Origin: AP-16 sp046727735
GTDB lineage: Bacteria > Pseudomonadota > Alphaproteobacteria > Rhizobiales > Xanthobacteraceae
Assembly: GCA_046727735.1 (NCBI GenBank)
Contig: JBKPDF010000025.1
Span: 40,151 to 104,150, forward strand
DNA length: 64,000 nucleotides
Direction: 5' to 3'
Position 1 is the stretch's first letter. Each line of letters starts with the position of its first letter. The position numbers were made by a program, and so were the translations under genes. The notes beneath the pieces were generated by a model that did no database searches, was not told the origin of the DNA, and saw only the letters and a list, made by a program, of their open reading frames with translations. This document shows, one piece after another, positions 52,668 through 60,843 of the stretch.

Positions 52668-54494
52668 TTATTCCACGGTGACGGATTTGGCAAGGTTGCG
52701 CGGCTGGTCGACGTCGGTGCCCATGACCACCGCGGTATGGTACGCGAGAAGCTGCACCGGAAGGGCATAAACCAGCGGGGCGACCGTCGAGGCCATCTCC
52801 GGCAGGATCAGCGTTGCCATCGTCTCGATCCCCGCTTCGCGGGCGCCCTTCGGGTCGGTGACGAGGATGATCTTGCCGCCCCGGGCGGCGACCTCCTGCA
52901 TGTTCGAGGCGGTCTTTTCGAATACCCGGTCGAACGGCGCGATCACCACGACCGGCAAGGTCTCGTCGATCAACGCGATCGGCCCGTGCTTGAGCTCCCC
53001 GGCCGCATAGCCTTCGGCGTGGATGTAGGAGATCTCCTTGAGCTTGAGCGCGCCTTCGAGCGCGATCGGGAAGCTCGTGCCGCGGCCGAGATAGAGCGCA
53101 TCGCGGCTCTTGGCGAGATCGCGGGCGAGGTGCTCGATCCGCGGCTCGAGCGAGAGCGCCTGGATCATGTGCCCGGGGACGCGGATCAGCGCCTGCGCGA
53201 GCTTCTGCTCGTCCTCCGCCGAAAGCACGTTGCGCGCCCGGCCTGCCGCAATGGCGAGGCAGGCGAGCGCCGCAAGCTGGCAAGTGAAGGCCTTGGTCGA
53301 CGCGACGCCGATCTCCGGCCCGGCCAAGGTCGGCAGCACGACGTCACTTTCCCGCGCGATCGTCGAGCCCGGCACGTTGAGCACCGAGAGCACATGCTGG
53401 CGCTGCTCGCGCGCGTAGCGCAGGGACGCGAGCGTGTCGGCCGTCTCGCCGGACTGCGAGACGAAGACCGCGAGGTCGCCGGGGCGGAGCGGTGGGGTGC
53501 GGTAGCGGAATTCGGAGGCGATATCGACGTCGGCCGGCAGCTGCGCGAAGCGCTCGAACCAATATTTGGCGATGAGCCCGGCGTAGTACGCCGTGCCGCA
53601 CGCGGAGATCGACAACCGCTCGATTTCACGAAGATCGAACGGAAGCTGCTCGGGCAACTCGACGCGCTCGGCGCTCATGTCGATGTAGTGCGCCAGGGTA
53701 TGGCCGACGACCTCGGGCTGCTCGTGGATCTCCTTGGCCATGAAATGCCGGTAATTGCCCTTGTCGAGCAGGAATGCCGAGGCGGTGGAGCGCAGCACGG
53801 GCCGTTGCACCGTGCGCCCGGAAGCGTCGCGGATCTCGACGCCTTTGCGGCGCACGATCGCCCAGTCGCCATCCTCGAGATAGCTGATGGAATCGGTGAA
53901 CGGCGCAAGCGCGATGGCATCGGAGCCGAGATACATCTCGCCCTTGCCGTAGCCGACCGCGAGCGGCGGGCCCTTGCGGGCGCCGACCAGCAAATCCTCC
54001 TCGCCGTCGAATAGGAACGCGAGCGCGAAGGCGCCGTGAAGCCGCGGCAGTGCCGCAGCAACCGCTTCCAATGGGTCGCGGCCTTGCTTCATTTCCTCGC
54101 TCACGAGATGCGCGACCACCTCGGTATCGGTATCGGTCTTGAACTGCGCACCTTTGGCGCTGAGCTCCTCGCGCAGCTCGCGAAAGTTCTCGATGATGCC
54201 GTTGTGGACGACCGCGACGCTGTCGGTCGCATGCGGATGGGCGTTGTTCTCCGTCGGCCGGCCGTGGGTCGCCCACCGCGTGTGGGCGATGCCGACGCGC
54301 CCATTGAGACCCGCCCGAGCCAGACGGGCCTCCAAATTCTGCAGCTTGCCCTCGGCCCGGCAACGGCTGAGCCGGCCGGCTTCGAGCGTCGCCACGCCAG
54401 CCGAGTCATAACCGCGATATTCGAGGCGTTTGAGCGCCTCGAGCAGATGCCCGGCGACCGGCTCGTTGCCCAAAATCCCGACGATCCCACACAT
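52668..54494 (-). CDS. glmS: Glutamine-fructose-6-phosphate aminotransferase (isomerizing)
   Basis: A 608-residue enzyme making glucosamine-6-phosphate for peptidoglycan and lipopolysaccharide. The N-terminal glutaminase starts MCGIVGILGN with nucleophile Cys2 and has RVGIAHTRWATHG. Two SIS domains follow (SISACGTAYYAG, FVSQSGETADTLASL; YLGRGTSFPIALEGALKLKEISY). The C-terminus GTDVDQPRNLAKSVTVE carries the isomerase tail. Full length. glmU, often just upstream in relatives, is absent here; accessory sequence starts instead. Confidence 0.98.
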   Translation of the reverse strand: MCGIVGILGNEPVAGHLLEALKRLEYRGYDSAGVATLEAGRLSRCRAEGKLQNLEARLARAGLNGRVGIAHTRWATHGRPTENNAHPHATDSVAVVHNGIIENFRELREELSAKGAQFKTDTDTEVVAHLVSEEMKQGRDPLEAVAAALPRLHGAFALAFLFDGEEDLLVGARKGPPLAVGYGKGEMYLGSDAIALAPFTDSISYLEDGDWAIVRRKGVEIRDASGRTVQRPVLRSTASAFLLDKGNYRHFMAKEIHEQPEVVGHTLAHYIDMSAERVELPEQLPFDLREIERLSISACGTAYYAGLIAKYWFERFAQLPADVDIASEFRYRTPPLRPGDLAVFVSQSGETADTLASLRYAREQRQHVLSVLNVPGSTIARESDVVLPTLAGPEIGVASTKAFTCQLAALACLAIAAGRARNVLSAEDEQKLAQALIRVPGHMIQALSLEPRIEHLARDLAKSRDALYLGRGTSFPIALEGALKLKEISYIHAEGYAAGELKHGPIALIDETLPVVVIAPFDRVFEKTASNMQEVAARGGKIILVTDPKGAREAGIETMATLILPEMASTVAPLVYALPVQLLAYHTAVVMGTDVDQPRNLAKSVTVE

Positions 54495-54767
54495 CCGCTT
54501 GATTCCCCGCTCGAGTTCGCTCCGATCGGTAGCCCAGCCGAGCTTTAGATGCGGCTAATGCCGGCCGGGAAATCACAATCGGTATCGACTTGTGTCAGCC
54601 TTAACGTTAATGCCGAGGCTAACGCCGCTCGGCCCTCATTCGCTCCGCCGCTCTTGTCAGCGGCTTAGCATTGATTTCGTTGTGGAACCTGTCTAGAGTC
54701 GGTTGCTTGGGACACTTCATAGGACACCTCGGGTCAGGAATTGCCATCGGAAAAACCAGCGTAATGG
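54495..54767. other. Junction spacer upstream of glmS
   Basis: Contains the glmS promoter region and the change from backbone to accessory DNA. GTTAATGCCGAGGCTAACGCCG and nearby TTAACGTTAATG give short partial inversions, but no clear attachment site is seen. It is more A/T-rich than glmS. Confidence 0.4.
54619..54720 (-). CDS. Possible 33-residue basic peptide
   Basis: The minus frame MKCPKQPTLDRFHNEINAKP continues to AERMRAERR and a stop. It has normal composition for a small cytoplasmic protein, but shortness and the position inside the junction make it uncertain. It could be the end of an older, disrupted gene. Confidence 0.25.
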   Translation of the reverse strand: MKCPKQPTLDRFHNEINAKPLTRAAERMRAERR

Positions 54768-56924
54768 CTACGTCGGGATGTTTACAACCGATGGCGGCAA
54801 AGTGGCAACGGACACGCTGCCGACCGCCCAGACGAACACGAATGCAACCGCTGAGCCCTTCGTGCAAGTAGGCAGCCTTGCGATCACGTGAGGCGGGACC
54901 GGCTGCTCGGTCTCCCACGATGTGGCAAGCTCGTCCACCGCCCAGCCGATTGCCTGTTGGATCTGGCCCGGCGTGGCCCGCGCCAGACCGTCGCCGTCTT
55001 CGAGCGCGTCGACAGCGCGTCGGAGCACGTCGTGAACAAGGCCGCCGAACGAGGCTGCATCCAGGCTCAGCGGCTCCTCGGCCTCCTCCGGCTCCCGCCA
55101 GCCGAGTGCATATTTCCAGACGTACCGGATGGGATCTCTCAGCACGAGCTTCAGCGAGGTCGCCGAAAGCGGCTCTGCGAGCATTTTCGCAATGCGCGGA
55201 TGTTCCCTCCCGACAAGTCCATCGTGCGCAGTCACCGCGGGACGAACCCAGTCGCGCCAACAGCGCAGTGCCGAAGTGGCCATGGGGAGTTGTTCGAATT
55301 CACGCGGGCGGGCCAGTAGCCGATCGGAATGACTCGCCGCATGCTCGGGCGTACGCCCGCGACCGAGATAGTTCTCCTCCAGGCTACCGATGAGCGGCGA
55401 GCGTCCGAGCAAGCGCCCTTCCACGTCGCGGCGACTGTAGGAGACCGCAACCATCCTCGCGGTGGTCGCCCGGATGGTGGCAAAATCGCGCCGGTCCGCT
55501 TCGGAAATCGGCAGAGGGTCGAGTTCTTCGATCGGAATGAGATGGTCCGGGATGAGCGGATCCTCGGTAATGCGGCGTGGCCAGCGGCCGGCGTTCAGCC
55601 CAATCAGCCATGCGAAACGCCTCGGCGCCGACGCGAGCGACACCGCCGAGGTCCACACCACGTTGGCGGCGGGTTCAAGCCCGTCATGGACCCGGAGGCC
55701 CGCAAGCGTGACGGGCAGCGCCTGCGCCGGGCCGTCCCTCAGGGCGCGGCGCCAGAGCTCCCATGCGGATTTGGGCAGCAGCCTTGCGCCGCATTCTGTC
55801 GCAGCATCGGGGCCTTTTGCGACGAGCCGGAGGACGTCGAGAACCATGTTGGAACGATCGGCGTCTTCCGGCCAATCCGCGGCTTCGGTACCGGCAAGCG
55901 CCTGTTCCCAGCGCGGCAACGTCGCGAGCGGCGCGTCCCTCGGCAGGACGCGAGCCCAGTCGCTCGGCAATCCGTTGAGCGCCCGCGAAGCGTCGCCCAA
56001 TAGCGCGAACAGGCGCCGTATGCGTTCCTGCGAGAGCCCCTTGAGCAAAACCTCGGCCAGAGCCGCCGCGGCCTGGCCCTCGCGGCGGGTGAGCGCCTTC
56101 ACGCCGTGGACGAAATGGATGGGGAGGTTCGATTCGCGGGTGAGCGCCACGACGTGGTCGTCGAGCTCCGACGGACTTGCGGCGGCGAGGGCGATTTCCT
56201 CCGGTTTTGCCGTTCCGTTTGCCAGCAGGCTTCGCACCCACCGGAATGCCTCGATGACCTCGTGCTGCGGATTGGCGCAAGAGAACAGGGTGACTGCGGC
56301 ACCTTGCGGCTCGCCGCGCCGGACGCGGATCTTGAGCGTTTGCAGCCACTCCGGGACGTGCAGCGGGCCGGCGATCCAATCGACCGGGACCACTTCGGCG
56401 AGCGACTCCAACAGCGGCCGCCAGCACGGTGACATCTCGCTGTGGCCGTGCACCTCGACGGGTCCCAACACCGCCGCGGCATGTTTAATGCGAGATCGAG
56501 CCAGGGCGACCAGCTCGGATGGCCGCTTCATCGCTCGAGGCAGCCGGGACAACACTTCCTGCTCGAGCAAAGCAAGGGATTTCAGGCGGGGGTGCGCCGA
56601 GCGCGGTGCCAGATCGATCCCGGCATTCCAGACCTTGTTGAGCGTGTTCACCGCGGCGCGAACCATGCCAGGCAATTGCTTGATGCCCTCGAGTTCTCCG
56701 AGATGGGTCGAACCAAGGGCGGCCTTGACCGCGTCTTCCAGCACTTCATGGTCAATCGGCTGGATGAAACCGCCCGCTAGCCGCGCCGCGACCCTCCCCA
56801 TGGTGAGGATTTGCAGTCCATGAGCACTGGAACGCGCTGCTTCCACCCGCACGACATGGCCCGCGAGTTTCGTATGCACAACGATTGTGCGCCGCAAGTT
56901 CACGAGCGATTTCCCCGTTGGCAT
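54768..56924 (-). CDS. AddB/RecB-like PD-(D/E)XK protein with lost C-terminal nuclease residues
   Basis: A 718-residue protein. The N-terminus has ILTMGRVAARLAGGFIQPID, an AddB-type start, and the middle resembles an inactive helicase-like scaffold (FSCANPQHEVIEAFRWVRSLL, RFAWLIGLNAGRWPRR, MVAVSYSRRDVEGRLLGRSPLI). No Walker A is visible. Near residue 620 the nuclease domain opens (LSATSLKLVLRDPIRYVWKYALG, FGGLVHDVLRRAV), but the frame turns into unrelated sequence at about residue 680, so the catalytic D and ExK block is missing. Likely broken by the insertion or recombination that made the glmS-side junction. Confidence 0.75.
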   Translation of the reverse strand: MPTGKSLVNLRRTIVVHTKLAGHVVRVEAARSSAHGLQILTMGRVAARLAGGFIQPIDHEVLEDAVKAALGSTHLGELEGIKQLPGMVRAAVNTLNKVWNAGIDLAPRSAHPRLKSLALLEQEVLSRLPRAMKRPSELVALARSRIKHAAAVLGPVEVHGHSEMSPCWRPLLESLAEVVPVDWIAGPLHVPEWLQTLKIRVRRGEPQGAAVTLFSCANPQHEVIEAFRWVRSLLANGTAKPEEIALAAASPSELDDHVVALTRESNLPIHFVHGVKALTRREGQAAAALAEVLLKGLSQERIRRLFALLGDASRALNGLPSDWARVLPRDAPLATLPRWEQALAGTEAADWPEDADRSNMVLDVLRLVAKGPDAATECGARLLPKSAWELWRRALRDGPAQALPVTLAGLRVHDGLEPAANVVWTSAVSLASAPRRFAWLIGLNAGRWPRRITEDPLIPDHLIPIEELDPLPISEADRRDFATIRATTARMVAVSYSRRDVEGRLLGRSPLIGSLEENYLGRGRTPEHAASHSDRLLARPREFEQLPMATSALRCWRDWVRPAVTAHDGLVGREHPRIAKMLAEPLSATSLKLVLRDPIRYVWKYALGWREPEEAEEPLSLDAASFGGLVHDVLRRAVDALEDGDGLARATPGQIQQAIGWAVDELATSWETEQPVPPHVIARLPTCTKGSAVAFVFVWAVGSVSVATLPPSVVNIPT

Positions 56925-57374
56925 GCTGCTGACTGGTACCGCAAAATTCGCTTTACGGTAGGGAGGCTATGACGGCCGCGATACCCGCGATGAGCAATTT
57001 TGAACAGATTGTGGACCCTAACACCGCACCGCTCCGCGCATCGTTCTAAAGTTGATGCCGACCGCGATACTGGCATGCCAGTGCGTCCTTAGGATCGCCG
57101 AGAAAGTAGACTTTGCTGATCCCTGCTCTCCCGGGAGACGCAAAAATTCGTCACGACGGGGTTTTGTCCGCCGCAATAAGATGTTCGTCAGAAATGGACG
57201 TGTCACCGACAAATAGGCATTGCCCGACCATTGATTTCCTGACCGACCCGGCGCATGTTCCTAGTCGCATCACGACGAGGGCTGGCGCCTTCACCAACCT
57301 GCTCATCCGTGGCAAGGTGGTCTCCACGAAAAGTGGGATGCGGCCGTTCAACGCGGCAATCGTAGCGGATCGCC
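56925..57374. other. Divergent regulatory spacer
   Basis: Lies between the AddB-like gene (leftward) and the helix-turn-helix gene (rightward). Several short frames exist but none has family features, and the plus frame that continues into the downstream protein lacks a good start here. Promoters for both genes are expected. Confidence 0.4.
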
Positions 57375-57399
57375 AGCCCTCCTATCGCGAAGGAGGGCT
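57375..57399 (+). promoter_or_regulatory. Hairpin sequestering a Shine-Dalgarno sequence
   Basis: AGCCCTCCT and AGGAGGGCT form a perfect 9 bp stem around a 7-base loop ATCGCGA. The right arm contains AGGAGG, placed seven bases before the ATG at 57404. In the folded mRNA the ribosome site would be fully paired, so translation of the helix-turn-helix protein should depend on opening of this stem (temperature, protein binding or upstream translation). This follows from the sequence; regulation is inferred. Confidence 0.75.
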
Positions 57400-57403
57400 T
57401 CTC

Positions 57404-58045
57404 ATGTTGGCATCTCCGATCAAACTCCTCATCGAGGATCGCCGTCGGTTGCTCGGGCTCACGCGTCGGGATGTCGTCCGCCGCGCTGGCTACCGGAACG
57501 TCTCAAAGGGCTTGCGGCGCCTTGATGAGCTCCTCTCTGGCGAATGGCGCAAGGCGCGAGGCTTAATCGACAGGCTGCCAGCGGCTCTCGACATGCCAGC
57601 AGAGACAGTTAACGAGGCCGTCTCCGAGACCGACCGACAGATGCGCGCGGCCGAGGATGCGGCTTGGCGCTCCGCCTTCAATCCGCATGCCATCATTCTG
57701 ACCGAGCATACCCGTCCGACCCAGATCACCCTCGCCGCGATCTGTGGCGCTGACCGGAAGCTGCGGATTGACTTCGAGCCCCGCAGCAACCGTATCTCCT
57801 ATATCCGGCAGGCTCTCGATCAGGTCCGACGAAGGTCCCCGATCCAGTTCTACGGGCGGGCCATCGGCGTCATTGTGAACTACTCGCCCAACGACGCGGT
57901 TCGTTTCGATCTGACCGGCAATGCACTCGAAGTCCTGCCGGCAGCGTATCGGCCGGGTGAGCTGACGGTTTCAATAGGGGGCCGGCCCGTTCCTCGTGAT
58001 GCGCTCGAAGCTATCTTCTCGGGGAGCAATATAATAGAATTATGA
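57404..58045 (+). CDS. Helix-turn-helix-type protein of a mobile element
   Basis: A 213-residue protein. The first about 60 residues (LLIEDRRRLLGLTRRDVVRRAGY, KGLRRLDELLSGEW) look like an XRE-type helix-turn-helix. The remainder (HAIILTEHTRPTQITLAAICG, FYGRAIGVIVNYSPNDAVRFDLTG) is a beta-rich domain I do not recognise. It is convergent with the PcfJ-PolA operon. As a likely regulator with a sequestered ribosome site, it is the natural candidate to control the element. Function inferred. Confidence 0.72.
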   Translation: MLASPIKLLIEDRRRLLGLTRRDVVRRAGYRNVSKGLRRLDELLSGEWRKARGLIDRLPAALDMPAETVNEAVSETDRQMRAAEDAAWRSAFNPHAIILTEHTRPTQITLAAICGADRKLRIDFEPRSNRISYIRQALDQVRRRSPIQFYGRAIGVIVNYSPNDAVRFDLTGNALEVLPAAYRPGELTVSIGGRPVPRDALEAIFSGSNIIEL

Positions 58046-58393
58046 TCGGAACCGGCATTTCTGATCCGCTGCAAACCGGCTGGGTCGCATCTGGGTCGGA
58101 TCGGTGTAACGTTCTGTCCAGGCAAGAAGGACGATCACGCTGCGACTGGTCGATGGGATCGCGATTTGGCGATCGATCTCGACGATTTGTCCAAGGGGTG
58201 CGCGGAACGCCGCCGCCGACGTGGAACGCCGCCGTCGACGTTGTGTCTGTCGTCTCCAAGGAATGGAGCGGATGGCTGGGGAGGTTCAAGAAACTAAGCA
58301 CCACGCCATACAAGGATTCACGAGGAGCGCAGGGAAACGATGGGTCCCCAATGGCACATCGAAATCATCATTGGTCTCGTTCATGGTTCCCTC
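58046..58393. other. Convergent spacer with a short tandem repeat
   Basis: Between the two convergent units. GGAACGCCGCCGCCGACGT and GGAACGCCGCCGTCGACGT occur in tandem at about 58203-58241. No gene is seen on either strand. Confidence 0.5.
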
Positions 58394-59878
58394 CTATGCC
58401 GCCTCGCTCAGACCGGGCGCCCCCTGGTTCCGCAGCCACTGTCGCGCCACCGCATCGATCTCCTTCGGGGCAAGCTGGTTGCAGGGACCACGGAGCTGAC
58501 CGATCCTCACCTCCCCGTGATCCCCCTTGACGATCTCCAGGGTGGCAACCGGTTCCTTCCCACGCTGGATGCTGTAGATGTAGCAATCTCCGTCGATCAC
58601 TCGAGCGCCATAGGACCCGACGCAGTTTTTCATTCGGTAGCCTTCCTGGTACAGGTCGTTGCTGCAGGAGAGGGGCACGATCTCGAAATTGTTCACGACG
58701 CCGGCGGGGTACCACGGAGCGGGGAAGGTGTACTGCGGTCCGTTTGTGTCCTGGACGGCGATGTGCCACTCCTCGCTGAGCCGGGTCACCGTCTTCAACG
58801 ACATGTTCTCGGAGAACGGCCTGGTCACATGCGGCTCCTTGCGCTTGCACGCCCGTACCCAGTCGGCAATGTCGTGCACGGTGGCCTTCATCACGTGCCG
58901 GGCCGGTACCCAGACCCGGCGTGGACGGCCCCCGGGACCCGGGTGTATCTCATATCGCCCCGGGGGAAACAGATGGGCGTTCCGGGCGACCCACCGTTCA
59001 AACGGCCGACCGATCTGCTTATCCTCCGCCCGATCGATCGCCGCCAGCCACATCCGTGCGTCCCGCGTAGTCTCCGGCAGGTAGGTGTGGAACAGCTTGG
59101 AGTCATCCGATAAGAGCGCGGGGGGCGCTCCGATAAACGCCCCCGGTTTGAGCCTCTGGAGATGTATGGGTACCTTCATCGTATCAGCGACCCTCTTCAA
59201 ACTGGCACCCTTGTCGACAAGCGCGGCCGCCTCCGCCATCCGAGCGCAATATTCCTCCCGACATTCCTCCACCCAAAGCAAAGGTGCCGCGTACACCAAG
59301 ATCGCCAAAAACGGGAAGGTCTCGGCCAATTGCAGGGCGCGCCGATTGACGGCGATCGCCCGGTAGATGGCTTCACGAAATCGGAAATGGAACCGGCGTG
59401 CTACCCGGATCGACTCGGGATCGGCACCTTGCTCCAGCAGTTGGACGATCATGCGATTCATGACTTTCGTTGAAGCTCTATGGATGCCCCAATATTGGCG
59501 CCAAAACTCTACTCGCTGTTCCTTGGACAGATCCTCCGCCGGCGTCTCTAGGACACCATACCGACGCAACATGGCATTCGTGATGAATCCTAGTAGGTAA
59601 CCCTCCAGCCCACTGGCAAACCGGCGTGGATTGATCATCTGGAGCACGGCATTGTCTCGGGAATAATCGAGTTTGCCTCCCGCTCCTTCCGCGAGGACAT
59701 CTGCGCGCAAAATCAAAGGCCGCAGCAGCCGATCGCCGCGGTCACCGTAACCCTTCTGGTACTGGTTGCTATAGTTATTGAAAAGCGGTTCACGGAATGG
59801 ATAATCCTTGACCAGACCAATCCCATAAACGCCGTCGTGATCCCGGAGCAATTCTACTGGATAAAGAGTCGTCCTCAT
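58394..59878 (-). CDS. PcfJ-like protein
   Basis: A 494-residue protein. The C-terminal about 130 residues match the PcfJ-like family pattern: SNDLYQEGYRMKNCVGSYG, then VIDGDCYIYSIQRGKEPVATLEI and IGQLRGPCNQLAPKEID, with a conserved Cys and Asn. The N-terminal 350 residues are a helical region without known domain. PcfJ-like proteins occur on conjugative plasmids and phages; their role is unknown. Its ATG overlaps the stop of the 35-residue gene upstream (ATGA). It is the last gene of the operon. Confidence 0.85.
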   Translation of the reverse strand: MRTTLYPVELLRDHDGVYGIGLVKDYPFREPLFNNYSNQYQKGYGDRGDRLLRPLILRADVLAEGAGGKLDYSRDNAVLQMINPRRFASGLEGYLLGFITNAMLRRYGVLETPAEDLSKEQRVEFWRQYWGIHRASTKVMNRMIVQLLEQGADPESIRVARRFHFRFREAIYRAIAVNRRALQLAETFPFLAILVYAAPLLWVEECREEYCARMAEAAALVDKGASLKRVADTMKVPIHLQRLKPGAFIGAPPALLSDDSKLFHTYLPETTRDARMWLAAIDRAEDKQIGRPFERWVARNAHLFPPGRYEIHPGPGGRPRRVWVPARHVMKATVHDIADWVRACKRKEPHVTRPFSENMSLKTVTRLSEEWHIAVQDTNGPQYTFPAPWYPAGVVNNFEIVPLSCSNDLYQEGYRMKNCVGSYGARVIDGDCYIYSIQRGKEPVATLEIVKGDHGEVRIGQLRGPCNQLAPKEIDAVARQWLRNQGAPGLSEAA

Positions 59879-59982
59879 TTAGATGCTTTCCCCCGATTGC
59901 AAGTCCAGAGTCCCATACCGACATTACCGGCGATTTGCTCGATCACGGCCCGGGCGGTTGCTTTTTTCTCAACGGCGGTCAT
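59875..59982 (-). CDS. 35-residue coupled microprotein
   Basis: MTAVEKKATARAVIEQIAGN continues to VGMGLWTCNRGKASK. Its ATG overlaps the last 14 bases of the 143-residue gene and its stop overlaps the ATG of the PcfJ-like gene, so it bridges the two by translational coupling. It contains one Cys and a Trp but no recognisable motif. Overlap on both sides argues that it is translated. Confidence 0.6.
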   Translation of the reverse strand: MTAVEKKATARAVIEQIAGNVGMGLWTCNRGKASK

Positions 59983-60400
59983 CGGCGTCTCCCTGATCGT
60001 TGAGCCATGCCGCCCAATTCGGCCGCACCGATGGCCAAGGCAGGTCGGCGGCATCGTCATACAGCCGTGCATATTCGGCATAGCGCTCAGCATCTCGGTG
60101 ATCCCAAAATGCTGTGCGCCGGGGCCTGCATCCATCCCGCAGCTCGGTCACATGCCACAGCGGGCGGTGATAAGGGTGGGCGATCCGCGAGCAGAAAACC
60201 GTTTTCATAACAGGGCCCGCAATATTGTTTGCGGCATCCAGGCTCGTAAACAACACATCGATCCGGCGCTCATGTTGCTCAACCAGGCGCCGGGCAAAGG
60301 CGGGGCGCTCGGCTGCGGGCAGGCGATCCTGCTCAGCGTACATTGCGCGGATTTCACGCGGGGTCATGTCGACCAAGAAATTGGCGGCAAAGTAGGACAC
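59969..60400 (-). CDS. Hypothetical 143-residue protein of the PolA operon
   Basis: A protein starting MSYFAANFLVDMTPREIRAMY, with a helical, charged N-terminal half (LPAAERPAFARRLVEQHERRI) and a Trp/Arg/His-rich C-terminal half (PYHRPLWHVTELRDG, AERYAEYARLYDDAADLPWP). No signal peptide or membrane segment. It lies 20 bases after the winged-helix-like gene. Family unknown. Confidence 0.7.
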   Translation of the reverse strand: MSYFAANFLVDMTPREIRAMYAEQDRLPAAERPAFARRLVEQHERRIDVLFTSLDAANNIAGPVMKTVFCSRIAHPYHRPLWHVTELRDGCRPRRTAFWDHRDAERYAEYARLYDDAADLPWPSVRPNWAAWLNDQGDADDRR

Positions 60401-60420
60401 CAGATGCTCCTATTCTTGTG

Positions 60421-60843
60421 TTAGATACTCGCATCATCACTTTCATCGTCGTCAGGGACAGGCAGCAGCCGAACCAGCGTCGTCCTGTGGCCCTGATTAC
60501 GAATAGCGATCAGCCCGGCGGCCGCTAGGCGCGGTAGCCAGCGGCACTTGTCAAAGCGGCTCAAGCCGAACTTGGCCATAAGGCTCTGCGACACCGGCAC
60601 CCAGTCCTGTTTTTTCAAAGCGGCCTGATGGCGGATTGCAAGATAGAGCCCGACCGGGGTGTAGGACGTAGCCGAAACCTTGCAGGCTCGTCGAATGTGC
60701 GTGAGCAGGATCGGCCCTTTCAGGAACTCGGCATCTCGTGCGGCAGCACGGGCAGCACGGGCCGGTGGCGTCTCGATCGGGGCGCGGGCAGGTGCCGCCG
60801 GATTGACCCTGATGCGATCTAGGGCGGTGTTGGCGGTGCTCAT
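60421..60843 (-). CDS. Winged-helix-like protein of the PolA operon
   Basis: A 140-residue protein from the ATG at 60843, whose ATGA overlaps the end of the polymerase gene. After a Pro/Ala-rich N-terminus, KGPILLTHIRRACKVSATSYTPVGLYLAIRH and then VPVSQSLMAKFGLSRFDKCRWLPRLAAAGLIAIRN form a winged-helix pattern in which the recognition helix includes SRFDKCRWL. The acidic tail ends DDDESDDASI. Likely a DNA-binding accessory or regulator; inferred from pattern. Confidence 0.72.
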   Translation of the reverse strand: MSTANTALDRIRVNPAAPARAPIETPPARAARAAARDAEFLKGPILLTHIRRACKVSATSYTPVGLYLAIRHQAALKKQDWVPVSQSLMAKFGLSRFDKCRWLPRLAAAGLIAIRNQGHRTTLVRLLPVPDDDESDDASI

